A stretch of DNA of 41,770 nt from Stenotrophomonas daejeonensis (GTDB lineage Bacteria > Pseudomonadota > Gammaproteobacteria > Xanthomonadales > Xanthomonadaceae), in contig NZ_LDJP01000030.1 in the NCBI RefSeq assembly GCF_001431505.1, forward strand, positions 1 through 41,770. Reading direction: 5' to 3'. The notes below the pieces were generated by a model that did not search any database, had not been told where the DNA came from, and saw only the letters and a list, made by a program, of their open reading frames with translations. Of this stretch, positions 1-8,366 are shown one piece after another; position 1 is the first letter of the stretch, and each line of letters opens with the position of its first letter. The position numbers and the translations under genes were made by a program.

Positions 1-73
1 TTATATGTACGGGCCGCCATGGGCTGCACGCCCCGTCATACCTTCGGCAGCGTAAGCAGCGTATAAGAGACAC
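1..73 (+). other. Adapter-like, probably non-genomic contig edge
   Basis: Bases 41-73 align without gaps to the 33-nt Illumina Nextera read-1 transposase adapter (as I remember that sequence) at 26 of 33 positions. The match includes uninterrupted runs TCGGCAGCGT (44-53) and GTATAAGAGACA (61-72). Bases 1-29 resemble the P5 flow-cell oligo more weakly, 13 of 29 ungapped, and end on the same CAC. The 39-bp repeat of the H1-like gene begins at base 74, exactly where the adapter match stops. I read this as an untrimmed, error-laden adapter at a contig end. A natural Tn5-like end is less likely, because the match extends beyond the 19-bp mosaic end into the synthetic part. Confidence 0.7.
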
Positions 74-346
74 GTTAAGAAGGTCGCCAAGAAGGCCACC
101 GCGAAGAAGGCGGTGAAGAAGGTCGCCAAGAAGACCACCGCGAAGAAGGCGGTGAAGAAGGTCGCCAAGAAGGCCACCGCGAAGAAGGCGGTGAAGAAGG
201 TTGCCAAGAAGGCTACCGCGAAGAAGGCGGTGAAGAAGGTCGCCAAGAAGGCCACCGCGAAGAAGGCGGTGAAGAAGGCCACCAAGAAGGCCGCCCCGAA
301 GAAGGCGGTGAAGAAGGTCGCGAAGAAGGCCGCCGCCAAGAAGCCG
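74..346 (+). repeat. 39-bp coding tandem repeat, about seven copies
   Basis: Copies of 39 bp (13 codons) begin at 74, 113, 152, 191, 230, 269 and 308. The first five are near-identical, the sixth is degenerate (Ala-Thr and Ala-Pro replacements) and the last is diverged. Near-perfect copies of this length are prone to slippage and assembly collapse, so the copy number may be unreliable. Confidence 0.85.
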
Positions 347-409
347 GCCGCCCGCAAGAAGAAGGCCGCTCCGGTCGCGCTTCCGGCAACCCCGGCGCCG
401 CTGATCTGA
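74..409 (+). CDS. Histone H1-like Lys/Ala-repeat DNA-binding protein, 5'-partial
   Basis: The product is almost entirely lysine, alanine, valine and threonine, arranged as 13-residue units of the type VKKVAKKATAKKA, and it ends in a short neutral Ala/Pro tail. Such proteins resemble the C-terminal tail of eukaryotic histone H1 (Bordetella BpH1 and similar proteins are known). They are thought to bind DNA non-specifically and condense the nucleoid. The frame is open back to base 74, the first base after the adapter-like stretch, and no ATG lies upstream. The GTG at 113 sits in the second repeat and is an unlikely true start. The real N-terminus, with the start codon and possibly a globular or further repeat region, is therefore missing. 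A good terminator follows the TGA stop. Confidence 0.8.
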   Translation, partial: VKKVAKKATAKKAVKKVAKKTTAKKAVKKVAKKATAKKAVKKVAKKATAKKAVKKVAKKATAKKAVKKATKKAAPKKAVKKVAKKAAAKKPAARKKKAAPVALPATPAPLI

Positions 410-434
410 TCCGGCACTGACGCTGCACCTGGAA

Positions 435-472
435 CTCCTTCCCCGACTGCCCAGCGGGGAGGGAGTTTTTTT
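435..472 (+). terminator. Rho-independent terminator of the H1-like gene
   Basis: An 11-bp stem (CTCCTTCCCCG with CGGGGAGGGAG, one G-T pair), a 9-nt loop and a run of seven T at 466-472, starting 25 nt after the stop codon. Confidence 0.9.
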
Positions 473-508
473 ATGCGCGGGATGCTTCCGCAGGTTCCAC
501 CGCCACCC

Positions 509-532
509 GCAGGAGTGACGTAAGTCGCGACC
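509..532. repeat. REP-like element
   Basis: Diverged copy of the repeat seen intact at 408-429 of the 41.4 kb region (GTAGGAGCGACGCGAGTCGCGA). Here it reads GCAGGAGTGACGTAAGTCGC followed by GACC. It lies between the end of the H1-like gene and the convergent hydrolase gene, the usual place for such elements. Confidence 0.5.
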
Positions 533-646
533 CGTAACGTAACCGGAAGGCCTGGCCTCGCCTTGCTCCCGCGACAGCGGCGTGCTTCCTCCGGAATGAA
601 GAAGGCGGCCACGCGGGCCGCCCTTGGTTCTTCCCGTGCGCCCGCC

Positions 647-2062
647 TCAGCGTGGCGAAGCGGTGGCGCGGTTGGAAACGATGCCCTTCTTGCCCTGCGG
701 CGCGTTGTCCTGGGTGCCTTCGACCATCAGGTTGTCGCTGCCGAAGTCGACGTCCACGTCCAGCCAGCGCTGCGCCGGCAGGCCGATGGCGTGGTCGAGG
801 ATGGTCGGCATCAATCCGCTCGGCACGCTGCTTTCGCCGTTCCACAGGATGGCGATGCCCAGGTCGCGCTCGGGCAGCAGGGCGACCAGGCCGCGGTAGC
901 CCTGCACCGCGCCGGCATGGAACACCACCGGGTGGCCGGAGTAGTCGAACACGCGCCAGCCCAGCGCGTAGCCGGCCGAATCCAGCCGCTGGTGGCGCCA
1001 GCCCGAGCGCATCTCGCCAGGGGTAGTGATCAATGGTGCGTGCAGCGTCGCCAGCAACGGTGCCGGCAGCACGTCGGGGCGGTGCCCGGTATGGGCCAGC
1101 AGCCATTGCGCCATGTCGCTGGCGCTGGCGTTGACGCCGGCGGCCGGGGCGACGCGGTAGTAGGTGGGCTTGGGCATCAGCGATACCCAGCCGTTGCGGC
1201 TGCGCACGTGCGGGCGCGCCCAGTGCGGGCTGGCCTGGATGCCGGCCAGGCCCATGCTGGCATCGTTCATGCCCAGCGGCTTGAACAGGCGCCGCTCGAC
1301 GGCCTGCTCGTAGAAGCTGCCGGAGGCGGCGTAGACCACGTCGCCGATCAGGCTGAAGGCGACGTTCTGGTAGGCATAGCACTCGCCGGGGTCGCACTTG
1401 AGCGGTGCGCTGGCCAGCTTTCGGGTCAGCGTGTAGTAGTCGGCGTTGGCCTCGACGTCGCGGTCGTAGGCGTTGTACGGCAGGCCGACGCGGTGGCTGA
1501 GCACGTCGGCCACGGTCAGCTTGCCGGTGGCCTCGGGCGTGGCGAGGCGGAAGCCGGGCACGTAGTCGGTGACCTTGCTGTCCCAGCGCAGCGTGCCGTC
1601 GTTGACCAGCAGCCCGGCCATCGTGCCGGCGAAGGCCTTGGACAGCGACGCGAGGCGGAACACGGTGTGCGCATCCACCGGCTGCGGGTTGCCGATGTCG
1701 GTGACGCCGTAGCCTCGCGCGGAAAGAATGCGGCCGTTCTGCACGATCGCCATCGCGATGCCGGGCACGCGGTTGCCGTAGGTGAGCTGCTCGGCCATCG
1801 ACTCGATGGCGGCGACGTTGAACCCGGCCGGCAGCGGTTGCACCTGGTCCGGGCGCAGCGACACGCGCCAAGGCATCGGCTGGGTCGGCGACGGCGCGGG
1901 AGCGTTTTCCAGATTGACCGGCAGGGCCGCGGGCGCCTGCGATACCGAGGCCAGCGAGGCCGGTGGGGTCTGCGCGGTGGACGACAGTGCGAAGGGCATC
2001 AACACACCGAGCAATCCCGATGCCACCGGGCGGAAACGCCGGCGCCTGTTGTTCTCTTTCAT
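647..2062 (-). CDS. Serine beta-lactamase-family hydrolase, exported
   Basis: A 471-residue protein of the class C beta-lactamase / EstB / D-Ala-D-Ala carboxypeptidase fold. It opens with a basic n-region (KENNRRRRFR) and a hydrophobic stretch ending near STAQ, a plausible signal peptide, followed by a Pro/Ala-rich linker. The catalytic motifs are visible: S139-L-S-K142 (nucleophile and general base), Y231-Q-N233, and an HAG triad replacing KTG in the C-terminal third. Within the family, HxG instead of KTG is common in esterases and peptidases and less so in true cephalosporinases. Antibiotic hydrolysis therefore cannot be assumed. The start chosen is the ATG at 2062, because a promoter at 2097-2126 would place more upstream starts outside the transcript. 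Substrate unknown. Confidence 0.85.
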   Translation of the reverse strand: MKENNRRRRFRPVASGLLGVLMPFALSSTAQTPPASLASVSQAPAALPVNLENAPAPSPTQPMPWRVSLRPDQVQPLPAGFNVAAIESMAEQLTYGNRVPGIAMAIVQNGRILSARGYGVTDIGNPQPVDAHTVFRLASLSKAFAGTMAGLLVNDGTLRWDSKVTDYVPGFRLATPEATGKLTVADVLSHRVGLPYNAYDRDVEANADYYTLTRKLASAPLKCDPGECYAYQNVAFSLIGDVVYAASGSFYEQAVERRLFKPLGMNDASMGLAGIQASPHWARPHVRSRNGWVSLMPKPTYYRVAPAAGVNASASDMAQWLLAHTGHRPDVLPAPLLATLHAPLITTPGEMRSGWRHQRLDSAGYALGWRVFDYSGHPVVFHAGAVQGYRGLVALLPERDLGIAILWNGESSVPSGLMPTILDHAIGLPAQRWLDVDVDFGSDNLMVEGTQDNAPQGKKGIVSNRATASPR

Positions 2063-2096
2063 CGTGATCGATGCCTGTAAGCCAAGGCTGTCGGCG

Positions 2097-2126
2097 ATTC
2101 TAGCGCCGCTTTTCGCCATTGCACAA
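2097..2126 (-). promoter_or_regulatory. Sigma-70-like promoter of the beta-lactamase-family gene
   Basis: Read on the minus strand: -35 TTGTGC (2121-2126), 18-bp spacer, -10 TAGAAT (2097-2102), with the predicted transcript start about 28 nt before the ATG at 2062. The rest of the 2063-2295 gap is AT-richer than its surroundings and shows no gene. Confidence 0.5.
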
Positions 2127-2295
2127 ACAAGAGGAAGATGAATGGGCATGATATTGATATTTCTTGTTTTTCCTTGAACTCCAACTGTGACGGTCGGTAC
2201 TTTCCAGACCCTTGCAGATGGTCCGCAATCCCATAGCGCGCATCCTGGAGCGCCGGAGGTTTCCCGGGGAAGTCACCAGCGCATCAGGGTGCGCT

Positions 2296-3882
2296 CTACG
2301 TTGTCCGGATCAGCGCCGCGGCGCGTTCGGCGATCATGATCGTCGGCGCGTTGGTGTTGCCGCTGACCAGCGTGGGCATCACCGAGGCATCGACCACGCG
2401 CAGGCCGTCGATGCCGCGCAGCCGCAGCTGCGGATCGACTACCGCGGTGGCGTCGCTGCCCATGCGGCAGGTGCCGACCGGGTGGTAGATGGTTTCGGCC
2501 TTGGCGCGGATGAACGCCGCCAGCCCGGCGTCGTCCAGGTCTTCGCGCTCGGGGAAGATCGGTGCCCGACGCCAGCGGTCGAAGGCCGGTTGGCGCAATA
2601 TGTCGCGGCTCAGGCGTGCGGCTTCGACCATCATTTTCAGGTCGAAGCCTTCGGCGTCGCTCAGGTAATTGGCGTGGATGCGCGGCGGCGTGGCCGGGTC
2701 GGCGCTGGCCAGCGCGATGTGGCCGCGGCTGCGCGGATGCAGGTAGCAGGCGTGCAGGGTGTAGCCGTCGCCGGGCAGGCGGTGGCGGCCGTGGTCGTCG
2801 AGCATCGCCGGCACGAAGTGGAACTGGATGTCGGCGCGCTCGTCGGGCGCGAAGCGCGAGCGCACGAAACCGCCGGCCTCGGCGACGTTGCTGCAACCGG
2901 CGCCACGGTGGCCGCGCAGGAACCAGTCGAAACCGATCTTCAGTTCGCTGGCGCGGTCGTAGCTGACGCCGGGCACGGTGCCGTACAGCGTGCAGATGTC
3001 CAGATGGTCCTGCAGGTTGGTGCCGACCTGCGGCTGGTCGAGTTGCACCGCGATGCCCTGCGCGCGCAGCGCGTCGGCCGGGCCGATGCCGGAGAGCATC
3101 AGCAGTTGCGGCGAGTTGACCGCGCCGGCACTGAGCAGTACTTCGCGCCGCGCATGCAGTTGTTCGTGTTGCCGACCACGGCGCAGGGCGATGCCGTGCG
3201 CGTGGCCGGCGTCGATCAGGATGCGCTCGACCAGCGCGCCGGTCAGCACCTGCAGGTTGCGGCGCTGCCTTGCCGGCGCCAGGTAGGCGGCGGCCGACGA
3301 ACAACGCGCGCCGTCCTTCTGCGTGACCTGGTACAGGCCGACGCCGGCATGCATGGGGCCGTTGAAATCGTGGTTATGGGCATGCCCGGCCTGCATGCCG
3401 GCTTCGATGAAGGCATGGCTGAGTGGATTGACGTGGCGCAGGTCACTCACGTGCAGCGGACCGGCGTCGCCATGCAGCGCATCGCCGCCGCGCGTGTTGC
3501 ATTCGCTGTTGCGGAACCACGGCAGCACGCTCGCCCAGTCCCAGCCCTCGGCACCGGCGGCGGCCCAGCGGTCGTAGTCGCCGGGCACGCCGCGCACGTA
3601 GCACATGGCGTTGATCGAACTGGAACCGCCCAGCACCTTGCCACGTGGCCACCACAGCCGGCGGTCCTGCAGCTGCGGCTCCGGCGCGGTGTCGTAGCTC
3701 CAGTTCAGGCGGCGGTTGTCGACCAGCCGCGCCAGCCCGGCCGGCATGTGGATGAACGGGTGGCGGTCGCGCGGGCCGGCCTCGACCAGCAGCACCTGCA
3801 CCTGCGGGTCGGCGCTGAGCCGGTTGGCCAGCACGCAGCCGGCCGAGCCGGCGCCGACGATGATGTAGTCGTATTCCTGCAT
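2296..3882 (-). CDS. GMC-family FAD-dependent oxidoreductase (choline dehydrogenase-like)
   Basis: A 528-residue flavoprotein of the glucose-methanol-choline oxidoreductase family. The N-terminus starts directly with the FAD-binding dinucleotide fold ([20 protein letters not shown], residues about 4-23). GMC signature 1 ([14 protein letters not shown]) lies near residue 85 and signature 2 ([15 protein letters not shown]) near 255. The C-terminal active-site region carries HPVGTCRMG and [16 protein letters not shown], which provide the catalytic His-Asn pair. Family members oxidise primary alcohols such as choline or alkanols. No betB or betI lies nearby, so a general alcohol dehydrogenase role is as likely as choline oxidation. 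The ATG at 3882 is preceded by AAGGGGGAG and leaves no extra N-terminal residues before the flavin motif. It is divergent from the transporter gene at 3993. Confidence 0.9.
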   Translation of the reverse strand: MQEYDYIIVGAGSAGCVLANRLSADPQVQVLLVEAGPRDRHPFIHMPAGLARLVDNRRLNWSYDTAPEPQLQDRRLWWPRGKVLGGSSSINAMCYVRGVPGDYDRWAAAGAEGWDWASVLPWFRNSECNTRGGDALHGDAGPLHVSDLRHVNPLSHAFIEAGMQAGHAHNHDFNGPMHAGVGLYQVTQKDGARCSSAAAYLAPARQRRNLQVLTGALVERILIDAGHAHGIALRRGRQHEQLHARREVLLSAGAVNSPQLLMLSGIGPADALRAQGIAVQLDQPQVGTNLQDHLDICTLYGTVPGVSYDRASELKIGFDWFLRGHRGAGCSNVAEAGGFVRSRFAPDERADIQFHFVPAMLDDHGRHRLPGDGYTLHACYLHPRSRGHIALASADPATPPRIHANYLSDAEGFDLKMMVEAARLSRDILRQPAFDRWRRAPIFPEREDLDDAGLAAFIRAKAETIYHPVGTCRMGSDATAVVDPQLRLRGIDGLRVVDASVMPTLVSGNTNAPTIMIAERAAALIRTT

Positions 3883-3992
3883 CGCGCTCCCCCTTGGACG
3901 TGCCGCCAGCATAGCCGGCGCAGACCGTCGCACTGGCGATGTTGCAGTGCATCGGATACCTTGCGCGCTTCATCGCGTGGAACGCGCAAGGC

Positions 3993-5300
3993 ATGCAGTC
4001 CAGTCGGGGCAGGGTACACAGCGGGGAATGGCCGGCCGTCGCGCTGTCCTTCGCCTACTTCTTTTGCGTGCTGGCCGCGTACTACGTGATCCGGCCGCTG
4101 CGCGAGCAACTGGCCGCGGCGGTCGGCTCGACCCAGTTGCCGTGGTTCTACGGCGCGACCTTCGTCGGCACCCTGCTGCTGACGCCGTTGTTCGGTGCGC
4201 TGGTCACGCGCTGGCCGCGGCGGGTGGTGATGCCGCTGGTCTACGTGTTCTTCATCGCCTGCCTGATCGGCTTCGTGCCGCTGTTCGCGTGGCCGGAGCT
4301 GCTGACGCCGCGCACCCTGGGCATCCTGTTCTTCGTCTGGGTCAGTGTGTTCAACCTGTTCGTGGTGTCGGTGTTCTGGAGCTTCATGTCCGACATCTGG
4401 AGCACCGAGCAGGCACGGCGGCTGTTCCCGGTGATCGCGGTGGCGGGCACGCTGGGTGCGGTGGCCGGACCGACGCTGACGCGCTCGCTGGTCGGCGTGA
4501 TCGGCGTGGCGCCGCTGCTGGTGGTGTCGGCGGTGCTGCTGTGCGCGGCGCTGGGCTGCGTGGTCGCGCTCGGGCGCTGGGCGCGGGTGCATGGCGCGCG
4601 GCGGCACGAGCCGGGCCACGAGGCAGCGGTGGGCGGTGGCATGTTCGACGGGCTGAAGCAGGTGTTCGCCGACCCGTTCATCCGCAGCATGTCGATCCTG
4701 CTGCTGTTGGCCGACGGCATCGGCACGGTGAACTACGCGCTGGTGGCCGACTACTCCGGCGCCACCTTCGCCGATGCGGTGGCGCGCACGCGCTTTGCCG
4801 CCAATGTCGATCTGGCTGGCAACGTGTTGACCGCGATCACCCAGCTCACGCTCACCCGCTGGCTGCTGCCGCGCAAGGGGCCGGGCATCGTCATCATGCT
4901 GTGGGCGCTGGCCAGCATCGCGGTGCTGCTGCTGGTGCTGTTCGCGCCGGACCCGCGTGCGCCGCTGTTGTTCGGCATGCCGGCAGTGGCGATCGCGCTG
5001 ATCGTCAGCCGCGGGCTGGCCTATGGCATGGCCGAGCCGGCGCGGCACAGCCTCTACACCCGGGTGCCGCGCAACGTGCGCTACAAGGGCCAGAACGCGG
5101 TGGACACGGCGGTGTGGCGCTTCGGTGACCTGTCCATCGCGCTGGGCATGAACGGGCTGCGCCTGCTCGGCATCGGCACCGCCGGTTTCGCCGGCATCAG
5201 CGCAACCGCGGCGGTGATCGCCGCCGGCATCGGCTGGCGGCTGTCGCGCCGCACCGAGGGTGCGGTGGTGCCGCCGACCGGGACGCCGGCTTCTCCCTGA
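3993..5300 (+). CDS. MFS-type transporter, ATP/ADP translocase-like group
   Basis: A 435-residue integral membrane protein with about 12 hydrophobic segments. The first begins near residue 14 (ALSFAYFFCVLAAYYVIRPLREQ). The motif YYVIRPLREQLA followed by LPWFYGATFVGTLL recalls the bacterial MFS branch related to ATP/ADP (TLC) translocases. The substrate cannot be read from sequence, and in free-living bacteria these homologues are uncharacterised. The basic loop after segment 2 (RWPRRVV) fits the MFS cytoplasmic loop. The start at 3993 is chosen over an ATG 54 nt upstream because the longer form would add an atypical polar extension. A 9-bp inverted repeat (3959-3967 with 3983-3991) ends two bases before this ATG and includes its weak AAGG ribosome site. 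Confidence 0.8.
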   Translation: MQSSRGRVHSGEWPAVALSFAYFFCVLAAYYVIRPLREQLAAAVGSTQLPWFYGATFVGTLLLTPLFGALVTRWPRRVVMPLVYVFFIACLIGFVPLFAWPELLTPRTLGILFFVWVSVFNLFVVSVFWSFMSDIWSTEQARRLFPVIAVAGTLGAVAGPTLTRSLVGVIGVAPLLVVSAVLLCAALGCVVALGRWARVHGARRHEPGHEAAVGGGMFDGLKQVFADPFIRSMSILLLLADGIGTVNYALVADYSGATFADAVARTRFAANVDLAGNVLTAITQLTLTRWLLPRKGPGIVIMLWALASIAVLLLVLFAPDPRAPLLFGMPAVAIALIVSRGLAYGMAEPARHSLYTRVPRNVRYKGQNAVDTAVWRFGDLSIALGMNGLRLLGIGTAGFAGISATAAVIAAGIGWRLSRRTEGAVVPPTGTPASP

Positions 5301-5346
5301 GTGCCGGTAATGGTGGCCGGCCACGCACGCCGCAGGTGCCGTCGAT

Positions 5347-5826
5347 TCAGGCCTTGCTGTCGCGCACCGGCGACAGCCACATGTCGATGCGCGCCTGGAA
5401 CACCTCGCTGCCGGCACGGTCGCGGATGCTGACCACGACCGGCAACGCATGGGCCTCGGTGGCGGCAACGATGGCTTGCGCCGGCAGCGCGATGGCATGG
5501 AGGCGGCCACGGGCCTTGGCCAGGTACTGCACTTCCATGCCCTTGGGGATCCAGCGCATGCCGGCCGGCAGCGATGCGTCCACCATCAACCCCGCGGTCA
5601 GTTCGGCCAGGTTGCACAGCGCGATCGCATGCACCGTGCCGATGTGGTTGCGCACCTTGCGGCGGTCGGACAGCGTGCCTTCGCAGCGGCCGGGTTCGAG
5701 CACAGTGATGCGCGGGGAAATGCTGGCGAAGTAGGGTGCCTTGAAGCATATGGCACGTGCGAACAGCCAGTGTCCGCCGGGCCAGCGGGTGATGCGGCGG
5801 TAGAGCGACAACAGGGGCGTGGTCAT
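5347..5826 (-). CDS. DUF4442 hotdog-fold thioesterase-like protein
   Basis: A 159-residue protein of the DUF4442 group (hotdog fold, related to PaaI/YiiD-type acyl-CoA thioesterases). The segment NHIGTVHAIALCNLAELTAGLMVDASLPAGM is the characteristic helix and active-site region, with the Asn-His-x-Gly-Thr-x-His pattern at residues about 62-68. The expected role is hydrolysis of acyl-CoA or related thioesters, which is inferred. GGGAGA lies 4 nt before the ATG at 5826. It is downstream of fadE on the same strand, separated by 68 bp that contain a strong hairpin, so it probably receives reduced read-through from the fadE transcript. The link to beta-oxidation is from context. Confidence 0.8.
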   Translation of the reverse strand: MTTPLLSLYRRITRWPGGHWLFARAICFKAPYFASISPRITVLEPGRCEGTLSDRRKVRNHIGTVHAIALCNLAELTAGLMVDASLPAGMRWIPKGMEVQYLAKARGRLHAIALPAQAIVAATEAHALPVVVSIRDRAGSEVFQARIDMWLSPVRDSKA

Positions 5827-5841
5827 GTCTTCTCCCGAAAA

Positions 5842-5870
5842 GGAAACGGCGGGCAGTGCCCGCCGTTTCC
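5842..5870 (-). terminator. Hairpin between fadE and the DUF4442 gene
   Basis: A perfect 13-bp stem (GGAAACGGCGGGC with GCCCGCCGTTTCC) and a 3-nt loop. On the minus strand it is followed by TTTT and then by the ribosome-binding site of the next gene. It resembles an intrinsic terminator or attenuator with a short T tract. The plus strand also has GGTTTTG after the stem, so it might act in both directions. Confidence 0.65.
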
Positions 5871-5894
5871 GGTTTTGCCGATGGCTGCCGGTGC

Positions 5895-8366
5895 TCAGGC
5901 AACCTGCGCGGGGCGCTGGCCCTCGCGGTCGTAGTACGAGGCCGCACGCAGTTCGTGCGGCTCGAAGTCGTCCACGGTGATCGTGTCCAGGGTGATCGCG
6001 CGCAGCTCTTCCAGCAGGGTGCGCTCGTCCTGGGTGATGACGCCTTCGGCCACCGCCTCGTCCAGCTGCGTGGCGAAGGTCAGCGCCTCGATGCCCTTGG
6101 TCTTGAGTGCCTTGAGGAACTTGCGTTCCACCGGCTCGGCCATCACCGCCTTGCTCAGGTAGCTGTTGATGCGGCCGCCGGGGTTGTTCTCGCACGGGGT
6201 CAGGAACACGCCACGGGCGAGGCTGTCGCGGGCTTCGTTCGGCGACATCAGCAGCGCGGCGACGCGGCGGCTCAGGCGGTCGCCCGGGGCCTCGGCGCGG
6301 CGGCCGAACGGGAAGATCAGCGCCCACATCAACCAGCCGATCGGGCGGATCGGGAAGTTGCGCAACGCGGCCGACAGCGACTCCTCGATGCGGTGCACGC
6401 TGTCGTGGAACGCCCATGCCAGCAGCGGCTGCTCGGCGCTCGGCGCGCCTTCGTCGTGGTAGCGCTTGAGCATCGCGCTGGTCATGTAGATGTGGCTGAG
6501 CACGTCGCCGAGGCGGCCGGACAGCGATTCCTTGAACTTCAGCTTGCCGCCCAGCGTCATCATCGAGATGTCGGCCATCAGCGCCAGGTTGGCCGAATAG
6601 CGGTCGAGCTTGCGGAAGTAGCGGCGGGTATAGGCATCGCCCGGCGCCGAACCGAAGCGTGCGCCGGTCAAGCCGAACCAGAACGAACGCACCGCGTTGG
6701 AGATGCCGTAACGGACGTGGCCGAACAGCGCCTTGTCGAACTCGCGCAGGCCGGCCTTGCGGTCCTCGTCCTGCGCCGCCTTCATTTCCTTCAGCACCCA
6801 CGGATGGCACAGGATCGCGCCCTGGCCGAAGATCAGCAGGCTGCGGGTCATGATGTTGGCGCCTTCGACCGTGATGGCGATCGGCGCGGCCTGCCAGCTG
6901 CGGCCGGCGAAGTTGCGCGGGCCGAGGATGATGCCCTTGCCGCCGATGATGTCCATCATGTCGCTGATGCACTCGCGGCTCATGTTGGTGCAGTGGTACT
7001 TGGCGATGGCCGACGGCACCGACGGCACGTCGCCGCGGTCCACCGCAGCGGCCGTGGCCTGCGACAGCGCGCTGATCTTGTAGGCCTTGCCGCCGATACG
7101 GGCCAGCGCTTCCTCCACGCCCTCGAAGCGGCCGACCGACAGGCCGAACTGCTTGCGGATGCGCGCATAGGCGCCGGTGATGACCGCGCCGGCCTTGGCG
7201 CCGCCCGAGGCGGTGGAGGGCAGGGTGATCGAACGGCCCACGGCGAGGCACTCGTTGAGCATGTTCCAGCCCAGGCCACGCTTTTCCGGGCCGCCGATGA
7301 TCTGGCTCAGCGGGATGAACACGTCCTTGCCGCGCACCGGGCCGTTCTGGAACGGCGAGTTCAGCGGGAAGTGGCGGCGGCCGACCTCGACGCCGGCGGT
7401 GTCGCGCGGCAGCAGCGCCAGGGTGATGCCGATGTCCCTGGTGTCGCCGAGCAGGCCATCCGGGTCGTACATGCGGAACGCCAGGCCGATCAGCGTGGCC
7501 ACCGGCGCCAGCGTGATGTAGCGCTTGTCGAAGGTCAGCTTCAGGCCCAGCACTTCCTCGCCGTTCCAGGTGCCCTTGCAGACGATGCCGAAGTCGGGGA
7601 TGGAGGTGGCGTCGGAGCCGGCAAACGGGCCGGTCAGGCCGAAGCACGGTACCTCGATGCCCTCGGCAAGGCGCGGCAGGTAATAGTCCTTCTGTTCCTT
7701 GGTGCCGTAGTGGTTGAGCAGTTCACCCGGGCCGAGCGAGTTCGGCACGCCGACGGTGGAACTGACCACGCTGGAGATGGATGCCAGCTTCTGGATCACC
7801 TTGTGGTGCGCCAGCGCGGAGAAGCCCAGGCCGCCGTATTCCTTCGGGATGATCATGCCGAAGAACCTGTTCTTCTTGATGAAGGCCCACAGCTCCGGCG
7901 GCAGGTCGGCGTGGACGTGGGTGATCTCCCAGTCGTTGACCATCCTGCACAGCTCTTCGACCGGGCCGTCGAGGAAGGCCTGTTCCTCGTCGGTGAGCTG
8001 CGGCTTGGGGTGGTTGAGCAGGATGTTCCAGTCCGGGTCGCCGGTGAACAGCTCGCCCTCGAAACCGACCGACCCGGTTTCCAGCGCGATGCGCTCGGTC
8101 TTGGACAGCGGCGGCAGCACCTTGCGGAACACGCCGATGAACGGGCCGGTGATCAGCGGCTTGCGCAGGAACGGCAGCAGCACCAGCGCGCTGACGAAGG
8201 CGACGATGGCAGCGGCGACGATCACCGCGGTTTGCTGCACGCCGCCGAACCAACAGGCGGCCAGCAGTGCCGCGCTGATGACGGTCCAGACGACCAGCTT
8301 CATGCGGTGGTAGGCGACGAAGGCGCCTGCAAGCAGCAGGGCCAGGAAGGGTAGGACGATGCTCAT
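5895..8366 (-). CDS. fadE: Acyl-CoA dehydrogenase FadE
   Basis: An 823-residue protein, the size of the large FadE-type acyl-CoA dehydrogenases (about 815 residues in E. coli), which catalyse the first, FAD-linked step of fatty-acid beta-oxidation. The N-terminus is two hydrophobic segments (IVLPFLALLLAGAFVAY and the stretch around residues 20-70), giving membrane association. The central dehydrogenase domain follows, with FGLTGPFAGSDATSIPDFG and an acyl-CoA binding and flavin region (RECISDMMDIIGGKGI). The C-terminal DUF1974-type extension contains HMYMTSAMLKRYHDEGAP-like sequence (here SHIYMTSAMLKRYHDEGAP). The start codon overlaps the stop of the upstream hydrolase gene (ATGA, 8363-8366), indicating translational coupling. 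The gene sits downstream of a promoter probably controlled by the divergent TetR protein. Confidence 0.95.
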   Translation of the reverse strand: MSIVLPFLALLLAGAFVAYHRMKLVVWTVISAALLAACWFGGVQQTAVIVAAAIVAFVSALVLLPFLRKPLITGPFIGVFRKVLPPLSKTERIALETGSVGFEGELFTGDPDWNILLNHPKPQLTDEEQAFLDGPVEELCRMVNDWEITHVHADLPPELWAFIKKNRFFGMIIPKEYGGLGFSALAHHKVIQKLASISSVVSSTVGVPNSLGPGELLNHYGTKEQKDYYLPRLAEGIEVPCFGLTGPFAGSDATSIPDFGIVCKGTWNGEEVLGLKLTFDKRYITLAPVATLIGLAFRMYDPDGLLGDTRDIGITLALLPRDTAGVEVGRRHFPLNSPFQNGPVRGKDVFIPLSQIIGGPEKRGLGWNMLNECLAVGRSITLPSTASGGAKAGAVITGAYARIRKQFGLSVGRFEGVEEALARIGGKAYKISALSQATAAAVDRGDVPSVPSAIAKYHCTNMSRECISDMMDIIGGKGIILGPRNFAGRSWQAAPIAITVEGANIMTRSLLIFGQGAILCHPWVLKEMKAAQDEDRKAGLREFDKALFGHVRYGISNAVRSFWFGLTGARFGSAPGDAYTRRYFRKLDRYSANLALMADISMMTLGGKLKFKESLSGRLGDVLSHIYMTSAMLKRYHDEGAPSAEQPLLAWAFHDSVHRIEESLSAALRNFPIRPIGWLMWALIFPFGRRAEAPGDRLSRRVAALLMSPNEARDSLARGVFLTPCENNPGGRINSYLSKAVMAEPVERKFLKALKTKGIEALTFATQLDEAVAEGVITQDERTLLEELRAITLDTITVDDFEPHELRAASYYDREGQRPAQVA

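Noticed and set aside
55..73. A natural Tn5-type transposon end
   Set aside because: The match to the 19-bp mosaic end is only 15/19, while the bases before it match the synthetic Nextera tail, so an adapter is the better explanation.
74..346. CRISPR-like array because of 39-bp periodicity
   Set aside because: There are no spacers; the copies are contiguous and coding for Lys/Ala-rich peptide.
3959..3991. Operator or RNA switch in the 9-bp inverted repeat before the transporter gene
   Set aside because: The arms CCTTGCGCG/CGCGCAAGG could hide the ribosome site, but with one short hairpin and no conserved motif the evidence is too thin for a call.
2212..4089. Long plus-strand open frame opposite the GMC oxidoreductase
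   Set aside because: No recognisable domain, Ala/Arg/Val-rich, and fully antisense to a well-supported gene.
5856..8354. Long plus-strand open frame opposite fadE
   Set aside because: The translation is low-complexity Arg/Ala/Gly/Gln sequence typical of antisense frames of GC-rich genes; fadE is unmistakable on the other strand.
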